A stretch of 64,000 nucleotides of DNA from contig JBANDB010000006.1 in assembly GCA_037576215.1 (NCBI GenBank), forward strand, positions 4,898,001 through 4,962,000, read 5' to 3'. The position numbers and the translations under genes were made by a program. This document shows, in pieces, positions 48,057-59,127 of this stretch. This DNA comes from Armillaria gallica. Its lineage: Eukaryota; Basidiomycota; Agaricomycetes; Agaricales; Physalacriaceae. The first letter of the stretch is position 1; every line of letters begins with the position of its first letter. The notes beneath the pieces were generated by a model. The model saw nothing but the letters and a program-made list of their open reading frames with translations, ran no database searches and had not been told where the DNA came from.

Positions 48057-49073
48057 GGCCTGTCGACAGCTGCAGCTGACACGACGTTACAGATGGAGAG
48101 GAAAAACTGCTGCTGGTCGACCCTGATCCAAGCACCTCTTTCCTGTTTGGCGCGGGCGCCGCAGCTGAGACTGAATGCAAGTGCCGTACGCTGTGGTTCC
48201 TGCTTGTGCAGGGAGCGGCAGGCCGGATAACATGGTGGTTAAAGTGAAAGGAATACCTGCCAGTCAGGAAGGCTGTGTCTCTCGCGACGCGGTCACGTTC
48301 CATCATCTTTCCTTTTCCAGCGTTTAGTGTCTCCCTACCAAAGTTCTTGTTTTCATTATTCCTCTGCTTTGGAAATTCTATTTTATGACATATTATGTAC
48401 ATTAGGTGCTGACCCTTCAAAGCCGTAACATATTGGGGTAGCTGTTGTGTATCCTCAACTCATTGATTTCTTCAGGGATAGTGTAATGCACGAGCGTAAA
48501 TCTATAGAAGATAGATTAGTATACTGTTGAGAAGAAGAAGGCGAATTCAAAGAACTTAGAAGTAAGTTCAAGAGGTTGAACAATTACCTCGGAAAAATAG
48601 AGAAAGCCGATTAACTTATTGAGGCTCGGCGACTCCTTAAGATCAGGAAGATATTGATGATGTGTAAAGCAGAAGTTGATTAAAAGTTACTACAGATGAG
48701 GTGAACTGTATATTCCTTCGTTCGGATTGCGAGAATATTCCGTTGACTTCTAGTGTGTTGCAACCAGAGTCATTATGAGTACACAGGGCTGCGGCGTGCG
48801 GGTGCGCGGTTATCGTTAAGAAGCTGGAAGCATAGGTAATTAGTAAGTAAGAAGGAAAAGGAAACGGAAGGTTGAAGGGGGAATGACGAGGCATTATTAT
48901 TACAGATACGCTTTTGCCGTTGCCGACGACATGGCGATGATTGTGCTGACAATAGTAGTTTGCGCCTTGTGGAGAAGAGAACGAGGAAAAGGTTCGCAAG
49001 ATGATTGACAGTGAATTATCGAAGTCGAACAAATAGTCCAGCGATAATGACAACTGGTTTTATGGTATGAGAG
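48057..49073. other. intergenic, no gene supported
   Basis: AT-rich. A minus-strand frame of 136 codons (48643-49053) has low-complexity content and no domain. I do not call it. Confidence 0.4.
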
Positions 49074-50567
49074 CTAAGAGCGAAGTCTCCCTTCACGCCG
49101 CAAGATATTGCAACACAGCTCCTTCCACTCCGATTGCAGCGTTTCCTTAGTCAGTGAGGCTAGCATCCTTGTTCCTAGCACCTCCACTACGAGAATATTA
49201 CGAAGCATCAACCTGAATGCCTCCAATTTCTCAATGCGCGAATGAATCATGCGGAGGAGCCGTCTACCCAAAAACTCTGTTCTATCGCCATGAAAGTCGA
49301 TTGTCAGGTGTGTCAGATGGGGAACGACGGCGGAGCCGTCGTCCCTCAAAGTCAAGGCAGTCAAAATGAGGTGGACCTCAGAAAGAGGAGCGCGATGAAG
49401 GATCAAAGACGTTAGTGAGGGAGATGCTTTCAAGAGAGGAAGAAACTCCTCCAGCTTGAACGAAAACTTCAGCTCGAGCTGTTTCAAGGGTGTATGGGAT
49501 CTCGAAACTAGCCCAACGAGGGGGGCTAGTCCGTGTTTGCCTCCGCGTCCGTATACGACCGAAAGATCCTCCAAGTTAGAAAGGGTGACGGTATTGAAGG
49601 CGCTTAGCGCATGAGTTGTGGATAACCTGCGGATGCCGGAGTGAGTGACTTCAGAAGAAGTAAATGATCCTTTGAGATCTTCCGGTTCCCAGGAACGGTT
49701 CTCTAATGTTGACTTACGACGAAACGTCATAAACGACCTCCCGTCCGAGCTCCTTCGGGAAATATCTTCCATCGTCGTATCCACCGACGAGGAGGACGAG
49801 AGGGGGATCCTCGAAACCACGCCAGTCAATTCAAACTGTCTTTGGTATGCATTCATTGAAATCGAAGGAGCACTCCGTAAGACACTTCGCTTCCTGGAGG
49901 ACTTTGAAGAAAGCGGCGGCGTTGGGCGGTCGACAATGCAAGGATTGAAGGGTGCCGAGAGGAAAAGATGTTTCCAAAAAAGGAGACAATTTCAGATGCT
50001 GAAGTAGTGGTGCATTGACTAATATCTTGAGGACACCAATGTCTGCGATATCTAGCTCTAGTGAGCGCAAAGTCCGCATTTCAGCGGCGATCTCTTGGAC
50101 ACGGCAAACTTGGACCATGCAGTAGCTTGCGCAAATGGTGGCCGACTCCCATCGAGATCTTGACTTCCACAGCTCCTGGAATATGTGTTCGCAGCCACGG
50201 CTGTAGAAGTGGACGGATATATGTAAATTGGATGATTGGGAGCGATCAAGGAAAACTTGGAGAAGGGCAGAGGCATTACGAATATTTCGGACATCGTCAG
50301 TGAGATTGAGAATCGACCAGGCCCTTGGGGAATTAAGACAAATGTCGCGCCACTTGCTGCACACCTTGGTGACTGTCCAAGGTGCGCTATTCCGGTCCAA
50401 ATGACTACGCGTTTCATGACTGAGCATGATGAAGATGGAAGCGAGAAGTTCAAAAGGCAGCTTGTCAACGGGAGACGATTCTGTGGGAACAGTGCCATCT
50501 ATATTATAAAATCAATATTTGACGTGACTCTGGCAGGAGAACATTTACCTAGAATATCCACATCCAT
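49074..50567 (-). CDS. F-box protein with a 19-nt first exon
   Basis: Exon 1 (50567-50549, MDVDIL) is followed by a 50-bp intron. Exon 2 begins at 50498 and reads DGTVPTESSPVDKLPFELLASIFIML, then APWTVTKVCSKWRDICLNSP and AWSILNL, a clear F-box. Two LRR-like blocks follow: MRTLRSLELDIADIGVLKIL and, after a further splice, NLEDLSVVYG, LLKASPSLTSLILH and HLTHLTIDF, ending RREGRLRS at 49074. Splicing between about 49840 and 49640 is unresolved; no clear indel is needed, so I treat the gene as functional. It is head-to-head with the F-box gene at 50884, 316 bp between ATGs. Role inferred: SCF adaptor. Confidence 0.65.
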
Positions 50568-50685
50568 TCTAGGCAACGTGAAGCTTCCAAGACTCTTTCG
50601 AAGTTATTGTCGAATTCCCGGTACAGTGGTTAGGCGTCGTTGATGATAGATAGAGAAAACGTTGTTGGTCGGAGGAAGCGTGACT

Positions 50686-50694
50686 CTTATATAG
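50686..50694 (-). promoter_or_regulatory. TATA box of the minus-strand F-box gene
   Basis: On the minus strand this reads CTATATAAG, about 120 bases before the ATG at 50567, inside the 316-bp region shared with the divergent F-box gene. Confidence 0.4.
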
Positions 50695-50883
50695 GCAGCT
50701 GTCAAAGTCATCCTGAGTCGGTGTTTGCCGGCGGTACCGTTCCTCCCACCAGTCATTTGCAAAGTTCGGACAGAATTGCTCACTCTCACTCTCGCCGTTC
50801 AGCTCAGCTAAAAGGTATCTGTCAAGCTCAAACTCAAGTACCAAAGTTTCTGTAACTGAATTCACCTTTATAATCACAGATTG

Positions 50884-52647
50884 ATGGCTATTTTCTATCC
50901 TGCCTGGTCTCCGTGCACGGAATGCCATTGCCCGAATCACCACGTACCCTCTCATAGCTTCCCTCCCGAACGGCACGCCCTGGAGAACTCCAATCTTGCG
51001 CCTTTGACGCTTTCAAATGACCCGCCTTTGCCTGCTGAAGCAGACACGCTGAACGCCATGATATCGTCGTACCAGGCAGAATTGAAGGACATCGACACGG
51101 AAGGGTCGAACATATTGAAACTTTCTGCCGAAATGAGGGACAAAATTGCCCTTCTTGATCAGAAGGTAGAGCTACTACGGGCGGAATGCACACGGATATC
51201 CGAGGCAATCAGTGAAAGACAGCGTCTTCTCAGTCCCATTCGGCGGCTCCCCGCGGAAATTCTTTCCCACACATTCCTCCAGACTGTTGAATTTCCAATT
51301 GAAGCCACTCAGACGGGTGCTCGGCGCAAGTGGTGGAAGTTTCGAAGTGCCCACAACGCTCCTTGGTCGATTGCGGTGGTTTCCAGACGTTGGAGACAGG
51401 TGGCACTAGACTTTCCACAACTTTGGTCCTACGTGAACATCTTAATCAGAGACGAGACCTTCACAGAAGGTGCCTACGGATTCGCGCAACGGATTGGCGA
51501 GCACATGCTGCGCTCCGAAAAACACAAGTTATCAGTCTGCATTGCCAACGATCCGTATCACGCAACCTCCGAGAAGCTACCATTGGCTTTGGCTACAATT
51601 ATTTGCTCGATTGCAAACCGGATACGCGACCTCCATCTCTTCCTTCCATCTTCAAAATTTGCCTACCTACCCTCTTTACAATTATCTTTGCCCCAACTCG
51701 AACGTCTCTCCCTTCTTTGTACAAACGGTGGGGACGACTTAGACATCACAGGCCTAAAGATTTTCGACTTCTCCCCGAAACTCCATTGCATACAAGTTAT
51801 GGATGTACCTGTGGTCTCACCGTTTTTCGATCTCCCCTGGACTCAAATCACGCAGTTCAAGAGTGAACATACACATTCAAAAGTTGCCCAATCTAGCCCG
51901 ACGTTCAATGAGGTGCTCGATTTTCTTTCGGTGGCCATCAACCTGGAAGAGTGTTTCATTGAGTGTGATAACAGGGCGGAAATCCTGACCCGGGATCCAG
52001 TTGCATGTCCAAAGCTTCACACCCTTACGGTTCTGGGGATATACAACGACTCGCATTACGAACCTGTTTTTCCACTTCTGGAAAAGCTTACGCTTCCCTC
52101 CCTGACCGCCTTGGTGATCGGAAAAGTAGGGCACAAGGACCGTGAACCGCCAATGACGTTTACTGCCATCTGGAACATGATTGCCCGGTCAAAATGCAAC
52201 CTCAGGGTGCTTCATTATGATCACGGTGGTGTTCTGGCAGGAGATCTTATTGGCCTCCTTCGGGGAACACCTACCTTGGAGGATCTCCGTCTAACCGGGG
52301 GCGCGCTCGGCCCAGATACCGTTACCGAACAAACTCTCACAGAGCTGACGGTGAAGCTCAACGGAACGAGACCCCTCGTACCAAATCTTCACACGCTATT
52401 CCTTGACGGCACCATAGCCTTTCCTATGAAGGTATTCGCCGAGATGGTAGAGTCACGATGGACTCTAGCTGACTTTTTTCTTCCGCCCGTTCGCCAACTA
52501 CGGAACGTTAGCATCTGTACATCCGTTCGGGAGGATAAAATGGAGGAAGAAAACGAGAAGACTTTGGCGGACGTTACGGCTCTTTCCGTGCTGGATGCTT
52601 ACAAGGCACAGGGCTTGGTGGTGACAATGAGCAGTCGGCTGATATAG
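50884..52647 (+). CDS. F-box protein, single exon, intact
   Basis: An uninterrupted frame of 587 codons from the ATG at 50884. A Cys/His-rich start (CTECHCPNHHVPSH) is followed by a heptad-like coiled-coil region (MISSYQAELKDIDTEG, MRDKIALLDQKVELLRAE) that directly precedes the F-box: LLSPIRRLPAEILSHTFL and APWSIAVVSRRWRQVALDFPQLWS. A long series of LRR-like repeats follows, including LPQLERLSLLC, CPKLHTLTVLG and TPTLEDLRLTGGAL, and the protein ends with a charged tail. This is the classic agaric F-box architecture. It presumably joins Skp1-cullin complexes; substrate unknown. Confidence 0.82.
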   Translation: MAIFYPAWSPCTECHCPNHHVPSHSFPPERHALENSNLAPLTLSNDPPLPAEADTLNAMISSYQAELKDIDTEGSNILKLSAEMRDKIALLDQKVELLRAECTRISEAISERQRLLSPIRRLPAEILSHTFLQTVEFPIEATQTGARRKWWKFRSAHNAPWSIAVVSRRWRQVALDFPQLWSYVNILIRDETFTEGAYGFAQRIGEHMLRSEKHKLSVCIANDPYHATSEKLPLALATIICSIANRIRDLHLFLPSSKFAYLPSLQLSLPQLERLSLLCTNGGDDLDITGLKIFDFSPKLHCIQVMDVPVVSPFFDLPWTQITQFKSEHTHSKVAQSSPTFNEVLDFLSVAINLEECFIECDNRAEILTRDPVACPKLHTLTVLGIYNDSHYEPVFPLLEKLTLPSLTALVIGKVGHKDREPPMTFTAIWNMIARSKCNLRVLHYDHGGVLAGDLIGLLRGTPTLEDLRLTGGALGPDTVTEQTLTELTVKLNGTRPLVPNLHTLFLDGTIAFPMKVFAEMVESRWTLADFFLPPVRQLRNVSICTSVREDKMEEENEKTLADVTALSVLDAYKAQGLVVTMSSRLI

Positions 52648-52961
52648 CCTTGAAGGAAGAGACGAAGTGCGTAATCTGTCGGCTTGACTTGCTAGCAATA
52701 AGCCATTATTCGACAATTACCCTTGAATTTACTTCAATTCCTCACTCCTTCCTAGGTGCTAAGACAGCTAGTTCCTGAAGCAGTCGGGGGGCAATGTTCA
52801 TGAATTAGTATCCCGCTAATGATCGTTGCATGCTTAGCATATCGCAATTGTCGAAATAACATTTATGTAACACCTCATACTGCCATTTCAGCGCCCCTGG
52901 TTCGTGACTTCGTCAAAGTCAAAATCATCCGGGAAACTACTTAACCTGTACTCGACTCTGA
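52648..52961. other. convergent intergenic gap
   Basis: About 310 AT-rich bases between two convergent F-box genes; it holds only their 3' flanks. Confidence 0.45.
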
Positions 52962-54485
52962 CTACCCACCACCTGTAGACGCATCCGCAAGTTTGTTCCG
53001 TGCCTCAAGCATGTCTTGAACGACTTTTTGGGACACCGTAAAGGTGGAGCGGTGAAACTTGATGGTATTAAGGCGGGGGAAGTAGTTGATGTCATCTGTG
53101 GGAGTGAGCTTCTTTATTACATCTGCCCCGATGCTTTGCACATCTAACGAGAGCTGCGTGACATCCGAGACCTGAGACAAGATATTGAGAAAACGGGATT
53201 TGTTTGCCGGGACCGCGAGGTCGTACTTTGGATAATCCAAGGACATGGCGTCAAGCTGGCGATATGGGTAAGACAGCGATGTGGGCAAATCGAGGAGCAT
53301 GGTCCCTCCGTCAATTTCTGTCGCTCCAAATGATATCATCTTCAAAGAGGGAAGGTCCAACATATCAAATACCCCCGCCACCGTGTTTACCATGTTCGCC
53401 GATCCCCTTCTCCTCAAGGACAAATACTGGACTTTGGGTAGAGTGATGCGGCGCGATACGTCCAACTTCCGCGGGCCGGAGGGGAAAATGAGTCGGAGCG
53501 ATACGAGATTTTTGAGTTCCTTGAAATTACGGAAAATACCATCAGAGTCGATTCGGGCAAACAGGTGCGTGAGTTGCGACCAGCCAAGATGAAGATTGTG
53601 GTGATAAAAATGTCCGTTTTCATAGAGTTTCAGCTGTCGAAGGTTTGAGGCCATCTGGAATGTTTCGATGTCCTGAGTCTGTATAGGAAAGATGCTAGCA
53701 TCGATGTGCACCTCTTCAAGAGATTCTAAAAATGCTTTGCATCGACCAAGCTCGTGGATAGATGAGACTGGGGTGCGTATGTGCAAGTGTCTCCATTGCG
53801 ACATGCTTGAGAGGACGATGGGAAAGGCACTGTGCAAGTTGATATCAGACATACTCTCGATTCTGATTGAGAGCGGAGACCTGCGAGCCCGCTGGAGATG
53901 CAACGCAAGCTGGAGGGCCACATTTGCAGGGCGATCCCTCTGCCTGAAATAGACGTTGAAATCGAGGGAAATACAACTCCACAGCGATGGCATGGACAAG
54001 GCTACGCTTCTCCAGTTTCGGCAAATTTGTGCCAACACCCATGGCCCACTCCTTGCGTCGAGAGAGTCGTAGAAAGCAAGCCGCCTCCCCGCCTCGGCCA
54101 TGTCATCCCAAGTCGGCGTATTGTAGATAAATATCTCGCAAAGGATGTCGTCCGGTAAGGCTCGCATGGGATGAAGTACAGCTTTGGCATGTCGAAGATC
54201 TACTGCAGCCTGGGCCCGTTCTTCCATAAGAGCATGTAGTAGCTGCTGTGTCTGCATGATTCTTTCGTCCAAATCTGATATGACAAGGGGGAGATCTTCC
54301 TTCGCCTTGTGGAAGGATGTTTTCTCTGCTTCGAGTAGGGACGCGTTGGTGCTGAGAAGTGCCTTAAGACGCGGATGTGGCGGTTCGCGTTTATTCTGGG
54401 GGTGAGAGGATATGAAGCCACATTTGAGGCATGTCGGTTTCGGTGGTGCAGACGGTGCGCTGGTTTTTCTGGATTTCTTCGCCAT
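52962..54485 (-). CDS. F-box protein, intact
   Basis: ATG at 54485 (MAKKSRKTSAPSAPP), a single frame of 507 residues. A CxxC pair (PTCLKCGF) near residue 20 and a helical segment (DLDERIMQTQQLLHALMEER) precede the F-box: HPMRALPDDILCEIFI and GPWVLAQICRNWRSVALSMP, then SLWSCISLDF. LRR-like segments continue to NKLADASTGGG. It is the intact paralogue that shows what the split gene at 23505 has lost: shared HLQRARR/H, PLSIRIES versus QLTIRLSS, and the F-box context. The frame is open further upstream but has no earlier ATG, so additional 5' exons are possible. It is convergent with the F-box gene at 50884. Confidence 0.8.
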   Translation of the reverse strand: MAKKSRKTSAPSAPPKPTCLKCGFISSHPQNKREPPHPRLKALLSTNASLLEAEKTSFHKAKEDLPLVISDLDERIMQTQQLLHALMEERAQAAVDLRHAKAVLHPMRALPDDILCEIFIYNTPTWDDMAEAGRRLAFYDSLDARSGPWVLAQICRNWRSVALSMPSLWSCISLDFNVYFRQRDRPANVALQLALHLQRARRSPLSIRIESMSDINLHSAFPIVLSSMSQWRHLHIRTPVSSIHELGRCKAFLESLEEVHIDASIFPIQTQDIETFQMASNLRQLKLYENGHFYHHNLHLGWSQLTHLFARIDSDGIFRNFKELKNLVSLRLIFPSGPRKLDVSRRITLPKVQYLSLRRRGSANMVNTVAGVFDMLDLPSLKMISFGATEIDGGTMLLDLPTSLSYPYRQLDAMSLDYPKYDLAVPANKSRFLNILSQVSDVTQLSLDVQSIGADVIKKLTPTDDINYFPRLNTIKFHRSTFTVSQKVVQDMLEARNKLADASTGGG

Positions 54486-55594
54486 CGTATAACAATCTAG
54501 GAAGTGGGTGCACTCGTCAGATAACGTTGAAGCTGCCACATTGAAGACCCAACCTGAATGATTCTGCCCTTCAAGCCAATAAGGATAAGCGAATGGCAGT
54601 TGGGGCAAGGGGACAATGTCTACGAGTGGCAATGAGCAACCGGGCCGTTAATAATATTAGCAATTTGAACACGTACCAAGGTGTAGAGAACTAGCTGTAG
54701 AACTTGACTTGGGGTGAGAGTTCGGAGAAGCAGAAGGAGGAAGGGGGAAAGCAACCAGTCCTCTAGATATACGGTTGTCAAGGTGGTGTTTCAGGAATAA
54801 GGAACCGTAAATGGCGCTATCGACTGAAGTTAAACTTGACAAAAGAGTAGAACAATAGCCGTTTGACTGATCCGCGATCTTGTGGTCGATTTTCCTGTCG
54901 GCCGAGGTTCGACTCAGCGCATACAATAATTAATTACCCCCAGCACAAGGTAGTCGCTATCATTATATATTCGCGGCCAAATTTAATGTGTGCATCTCCT
55001 GTCTCTAAGCAGGAACCTGAACATCGTATCAGATTTAAGTACTCGGACCATAATCATCGACTGTAGGTCTTACTTGGAGCTCCGGTACAAACGGAGACGA
55101 TGCATGTGTGATTCCAGAATTGTGAGTCGCATCTTCACGATACGAAGCTTCTGAACAAGGACCAACTCGAGATTGGGTACCCGGTATATGAACATCAAGG
55201 CTTCCAATACTCTCGTACTCTTGCATCTGAATATTCTCGTCTGTTGTGGAATATGCGTATTTATTTGGGTGACCACCAACCGACACTGCATCGGAAAACA
55301 GGTTCATGAAAAGCAAGACTAGTCGTGAGACGTTTGCGACCAAGCAGACCCGAAACAGACAACGAAGCGAGAATTGAGGTCACGTCGTATCGAGATGAAT
55401 CGCCAGGTATCGCAGTACATTTGGACTTGCAGTGCTACCAACGAGTCGAAGAAAAAGATTACGAGATATGATACACGAGATTTCAGCCGGAGCGTTCCGG
55501 AAGGTACCTGGAATATCTTTAGTCCGCCCTCTTCTTCTCAGAACACGTCGACGATCAATCCTGAATTAATTCTTCCGCTTGACTAACATCATCC
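54486..55594. other. intergenic, doubtful frames
   Basis: Minus 55035-55343 (102 codons, reading HPNKYAYSTTDENIQMQEYE) and plus 55374-55586 look weakly protein-like but have no partners or domains. The first 400 bases are probably the leader or promoter of the F-box gene at 54485. Confidence 0.35.
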
Positions 55595-56510
55595 ATGGCG
55601 GTGCTGGCTCAAGCTCAAGCATTTGCGTATGCATTGCGTCCCTTCGCCGATGCTCTCACCTTCCTGACGACTACTCATGTCCATCCTACACTGTTCCCTT
55701 ATCCATGGGCTTCCACTCTCCATGCTGCACGGGTTTCCATGGCTTATCAGAACAATATGAGAAAATCAGGAAGCAATCTTTCCTGGGGAACCTACGTTGC
55801 GGGATACCTTATAATGGTGAGGGCCCAGAGATGTTACCTTTGTAAATACATCGACTGACTAACTTCTTTCCTAGTGTTGGGGAGGAATGGTTATTTCGCA
55901 CACCTTGCTGTCTCTTCTGCCGCCAATTCTATTCTCCATTGATCCATACATAAACTACATCGTTCCGCACCTTATTGTTACCCTGCTCTTCACCATTTCC
56001 CCCGACATCCTCACTAGTCCAAACCTCGATCTCGTGTTATTTCCCCTTGACGGTCTCCTTCGGGCCAACGCCGTAACAAGTACCCTTGCTATGATCTCAT
56101 CCAACCCTGCTATAGACGCCAAGCTGACTTCATCGGCACTATTCCACATCATCATTGGTGCGGTCGTGTCTTGTGGAGGAGGCGTATCAGCCGCTACCCT
56201 CAAGACATGGACTTCAGAATGGAGTTTTGGGACCCCCGTATTTTTACGGAGCGGTGTAGGGTTTTGGGGATCGTTGGACGTCTGGGCCGGCTCTCTCGTG
56301 GCCATCGTGTATAGCACGATGACAATCCATCCGGCTTTTGATGAGGTCGTGCCATTCGAAGTGAGGCCGGCTTTCGCGCTGAGCTCACTGGGGGCCAAGG
56401 CTGTTGGCAGCTATATCTACACGATTCTCTTTGGGCTGAGAGTGTGGAACGCTAGATTGGCGTCGGCGGCAGTGGCGAAAAAGGGAAAGGGAAAGACCAA
56501 GACTCAGTAG
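55595..56510 (+). CDS. polytopic membrane protein, possibly TRIC-like
   Basis: Exons 55595-55816 and 55875-56510 join in phase 0 to 285 residues. About six or seven hydrophobic segments are visible, for example CWGGMVISHTLLSLLPPILF, YIVPHLIVTLLFTI, LFHIIIGAVVSCGGGVSAA, VWAGSLVAIVYSTM and SYIYTILFGLRVW, followed by a lysine-rich cytosolic tail (KKGKGKTKTQ). The layout, with a SCGGGVSAA glycine motif after a FPLDGLLR segment, recalls TRIC-type cation channels, but I cannot confirm homology. A conserved fungal protein of unknown function is the safe reading. It is convergent with mcm10, 241 bp apart. Confidence 0.72.
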
Positions 56511-56751
56511 AACGAAAGTAAGCCACCTCTCGAAACCAGTCACCGATTATTGTGTACGATAAGAGCTATATAGATGAAGATACCTCACATGCATTGTTGA
56601 TTGTGCACTCTTGTCTTCGTGAGGTGGCTGCCGTTGTTAGTCTCCAACGCCCGAAAACTTTCCCTGTTGAACCCAGGTTGGTTAGTTGCCGTCATGATAG
56701 TGTAAGTAGATAGATGCAAATGGATATTAAATAAGTATGCAATTCCAACAT

Positions 56752-58991
56752 TCAGTCATCAAGATCAACCATCACAGCATCCCCAGCGCTAGCATTCCCA
56801 GCTCTCTCCGTAGTCAAAGGCAGCTCTTTCTCTCCGACCGGCACTGTAACATTAGAGCGTACCCTCAGTCCGGGTCGCGGCGCCAAATTGAAATTTCTTT
56901 TCGATGACTGCATAGCTGCCAGCACCTCGAGCTAGTGAGAAACGTCAGCGACATTGAAGAAATATTATATATAAGAATGAACGGACCTTCTGCCTCAGAT
57001 GAGAATCGTCCCGCGGTTGACCCGTTCTCGCTGCCGGATTGAAGCCCAGTTGCTTGACCATCTCTGCACTATAATGGCTTTTCGAGGTACTTTCCTTCGT
57101 ACTCGTTTCTGTCTTGGGACTCTCTTCGTTGTCTCTTCGTTTCCTTTTCTTCCCATCATCCTTTCCTTTCGTATCCCCCTTCTGAGCAAACTCCCTAGCT
57201 GCAATCACCGCCTTCATCCCCTCCTTGTCTCGGTCTAAAAGGGTTTTGAGAGCCTTATCTGCATCCTTAGCACGCAACCGCTGAGCTTTCGCTTGCCCTT
57301 CTCGGCCGATATTTTCCGAAACCTCTAGTGAACTCGGACCTGAGCCCTTTACGATGTGTCCTGACACTACGTAGGTCGCTGATCCCTCTGCATCTTCCGG
57401 CTTCAGACCCCATTGCCGCGCGGGATCGTAGGCGGGTTTTCGTTTCTTGATTGCGGTGTTCGACATGCCAGAAGTCCTGACAAACAATAAGAGCGAATCA
57501 TTTTTCAGAGGTTACTCTACTTACGAAGCGGAGAATTCAGGACGCGCAGCGCGACGACGTTCGACAGCATTCTGAACATGCCATTCACATACATCGCTCA
57601 CACGTTTGTCGCACCACGAACCGCATACTGACCCATCGCGCTTGAGGACTGTGCACATTCCCAAGTCTTTTGCTCGGCCTATCGCAGTGATTGTGCCAGC
57701 GGACTCCGGTGTCAGTGCGAGGATGTTGTTTATGGGATGGGGAGTACTGGTTGCATGCTACGAACGATCAGACAGACCACGATGCGAAGAAAGCATGAAT
57801 ACCTGAAATGGCTTCAGAATTTTGGGATTCATCAACGCAATGACATCACCCTCTTTCAACTTGGACATTGATTCGAAGGCACCTCGGCTGCCGCCCTTGT
57901 AAATCTTCGCCTTCGAACCATTTTCTCGCGTTTCTACGTCAAAACCGTCCGACTCGAACAGCAACAATGACAGAAACGCATCCCCACGTATGACTGCTTT
58001 GCCGCCAGTTGCAGAAGATGCTGAGCGTGACCTCGAACCAAAGTCGACGAGTTTCATGTTGACATACTTCTTCCCTGATGGTTTGGGTGGTTGTTCCTTC
58101 TGCTTCCCTTTCCCTTTCGCGTCTGTTTTCCTGCCTTCATCATCCGCATCGATGGTCACAGGTGCTTTACTGAACTTGATAGGACCACGTTCAGCGACGA
58201 CTGCAATAGTAACCCAATCACCGCACACAGGAACACCATAGCCTCGTTTGTCGGGAAGAAGTCGGACACATGAGTAGAGTCGGGACGGGGAGATGTAGAC
58301 ACGTCCTGCCAAGTGATCTTGTAGGTGCTCATGGGGAAGGACACGAGAGCTAGAATAATAAGTGAGAATGAGGACGTCAATTCACGGCAGAGCACATACG
58401 AAAGCCGTATACCCGAATTTGGCTCCAGCTGCTCGAAATTTGGGTCATCGAATGGTGGCTTGTGGTCGTAAGGGCCCGGTTCAAAATCTTCGATGAGAGC
58501 CAGCCTTTCGTCGCGGTGCGTTCCAGCTGTTGGTTTCACCTCAGCAGGCTTGTCGGTGAATGCAGCTGATCGCGAGGGTTCGACATCTCCGTCGTCGTCG
58601 TCGTCGTCGAGGGACTTGTTTTGTGCCAATTTAGCCAGAACAGCTGAGGGCGTAGGCTTCGGAGGCAAAGGTGTCGGGACTTTGGAAGATGAAGGTATTG
58701 GTACTTTGGCTGGTGGATGTGGTTGACGTGGTGCAACTGAGTCGGTGCCAGTTTCAGAAATCCTTTGTTTCTTTTCTAGCGTAGATAGGTTCAGGTAGCG
58801 CCCACAAGATAAGCAGCCTACTCACTTGGAGATGGCGTTGGCGGCGCTAACATATTCCCTAGTTGCCGCTTAGTGCTCTTCTTTGGCGAGATTGGGACAT
58901 CGGACTGGAGCTGAGCTTGGAGTCGGGCGATTTCCCTGCGGATATCATCTTGTGTCTGTTGGGATTCTTCTGTCTGAGCGAGTGACTCCAT
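56752..58991 (-). CDS. mcm10: DNA replication factor Mcm10
   Basis: Multi-exon gene starting at ATG 58991 (MESLAQTEESQQ, a helical N-terminus). It continues with a Pro/Ser linker and PSAVLAKLAQN. The OB-fold spans VPVCGDWVTIAVVAERGPIK, YVNMKLVDFG, LSLLLFESDGFD and LKEGDVIALMNPKIL. It is followed by the Mcm10 zinc motif: LGMCTVLKRDGSVCGSW, then CDKRVSDVCEWHV with the Cys/Cys/Cys/His set. A C-terminal basic region (KKRKPAYDPA, KGKDDGKKRKRRD) ends VMVDLDD with TGA at 56752. Mcm10 activates the CMG helicase and binds single-stranded DNA and polymerase alpha in the nucleus. A MITE sits 137 bp upstream of the ATG. Confidence 0.9.
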
Positions 58992-59127
58992 CGGAGACCG
59001 CCACGGCAATGAACGTCGAGCAAGTCAGTGGTCGTCGTTACAGTCGTGGTCAACAATCAAGACGCGCGAAGTTGCCCACGTGAGTGTGACGTTGATTCAC
59101 GTGATTGTGACAGATTGCGAATGGATA

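Noticed and set aside
48643..49053. 136-codon minus-strand frame
   Set aside because: Low-complexity composition with no domain or supporting structure.
54890..54925. GAGGTTCGACTC, like a tRNA B box
   Set aside because: No A box at the right distance, and the flanking stems do not pair as a tRNA.
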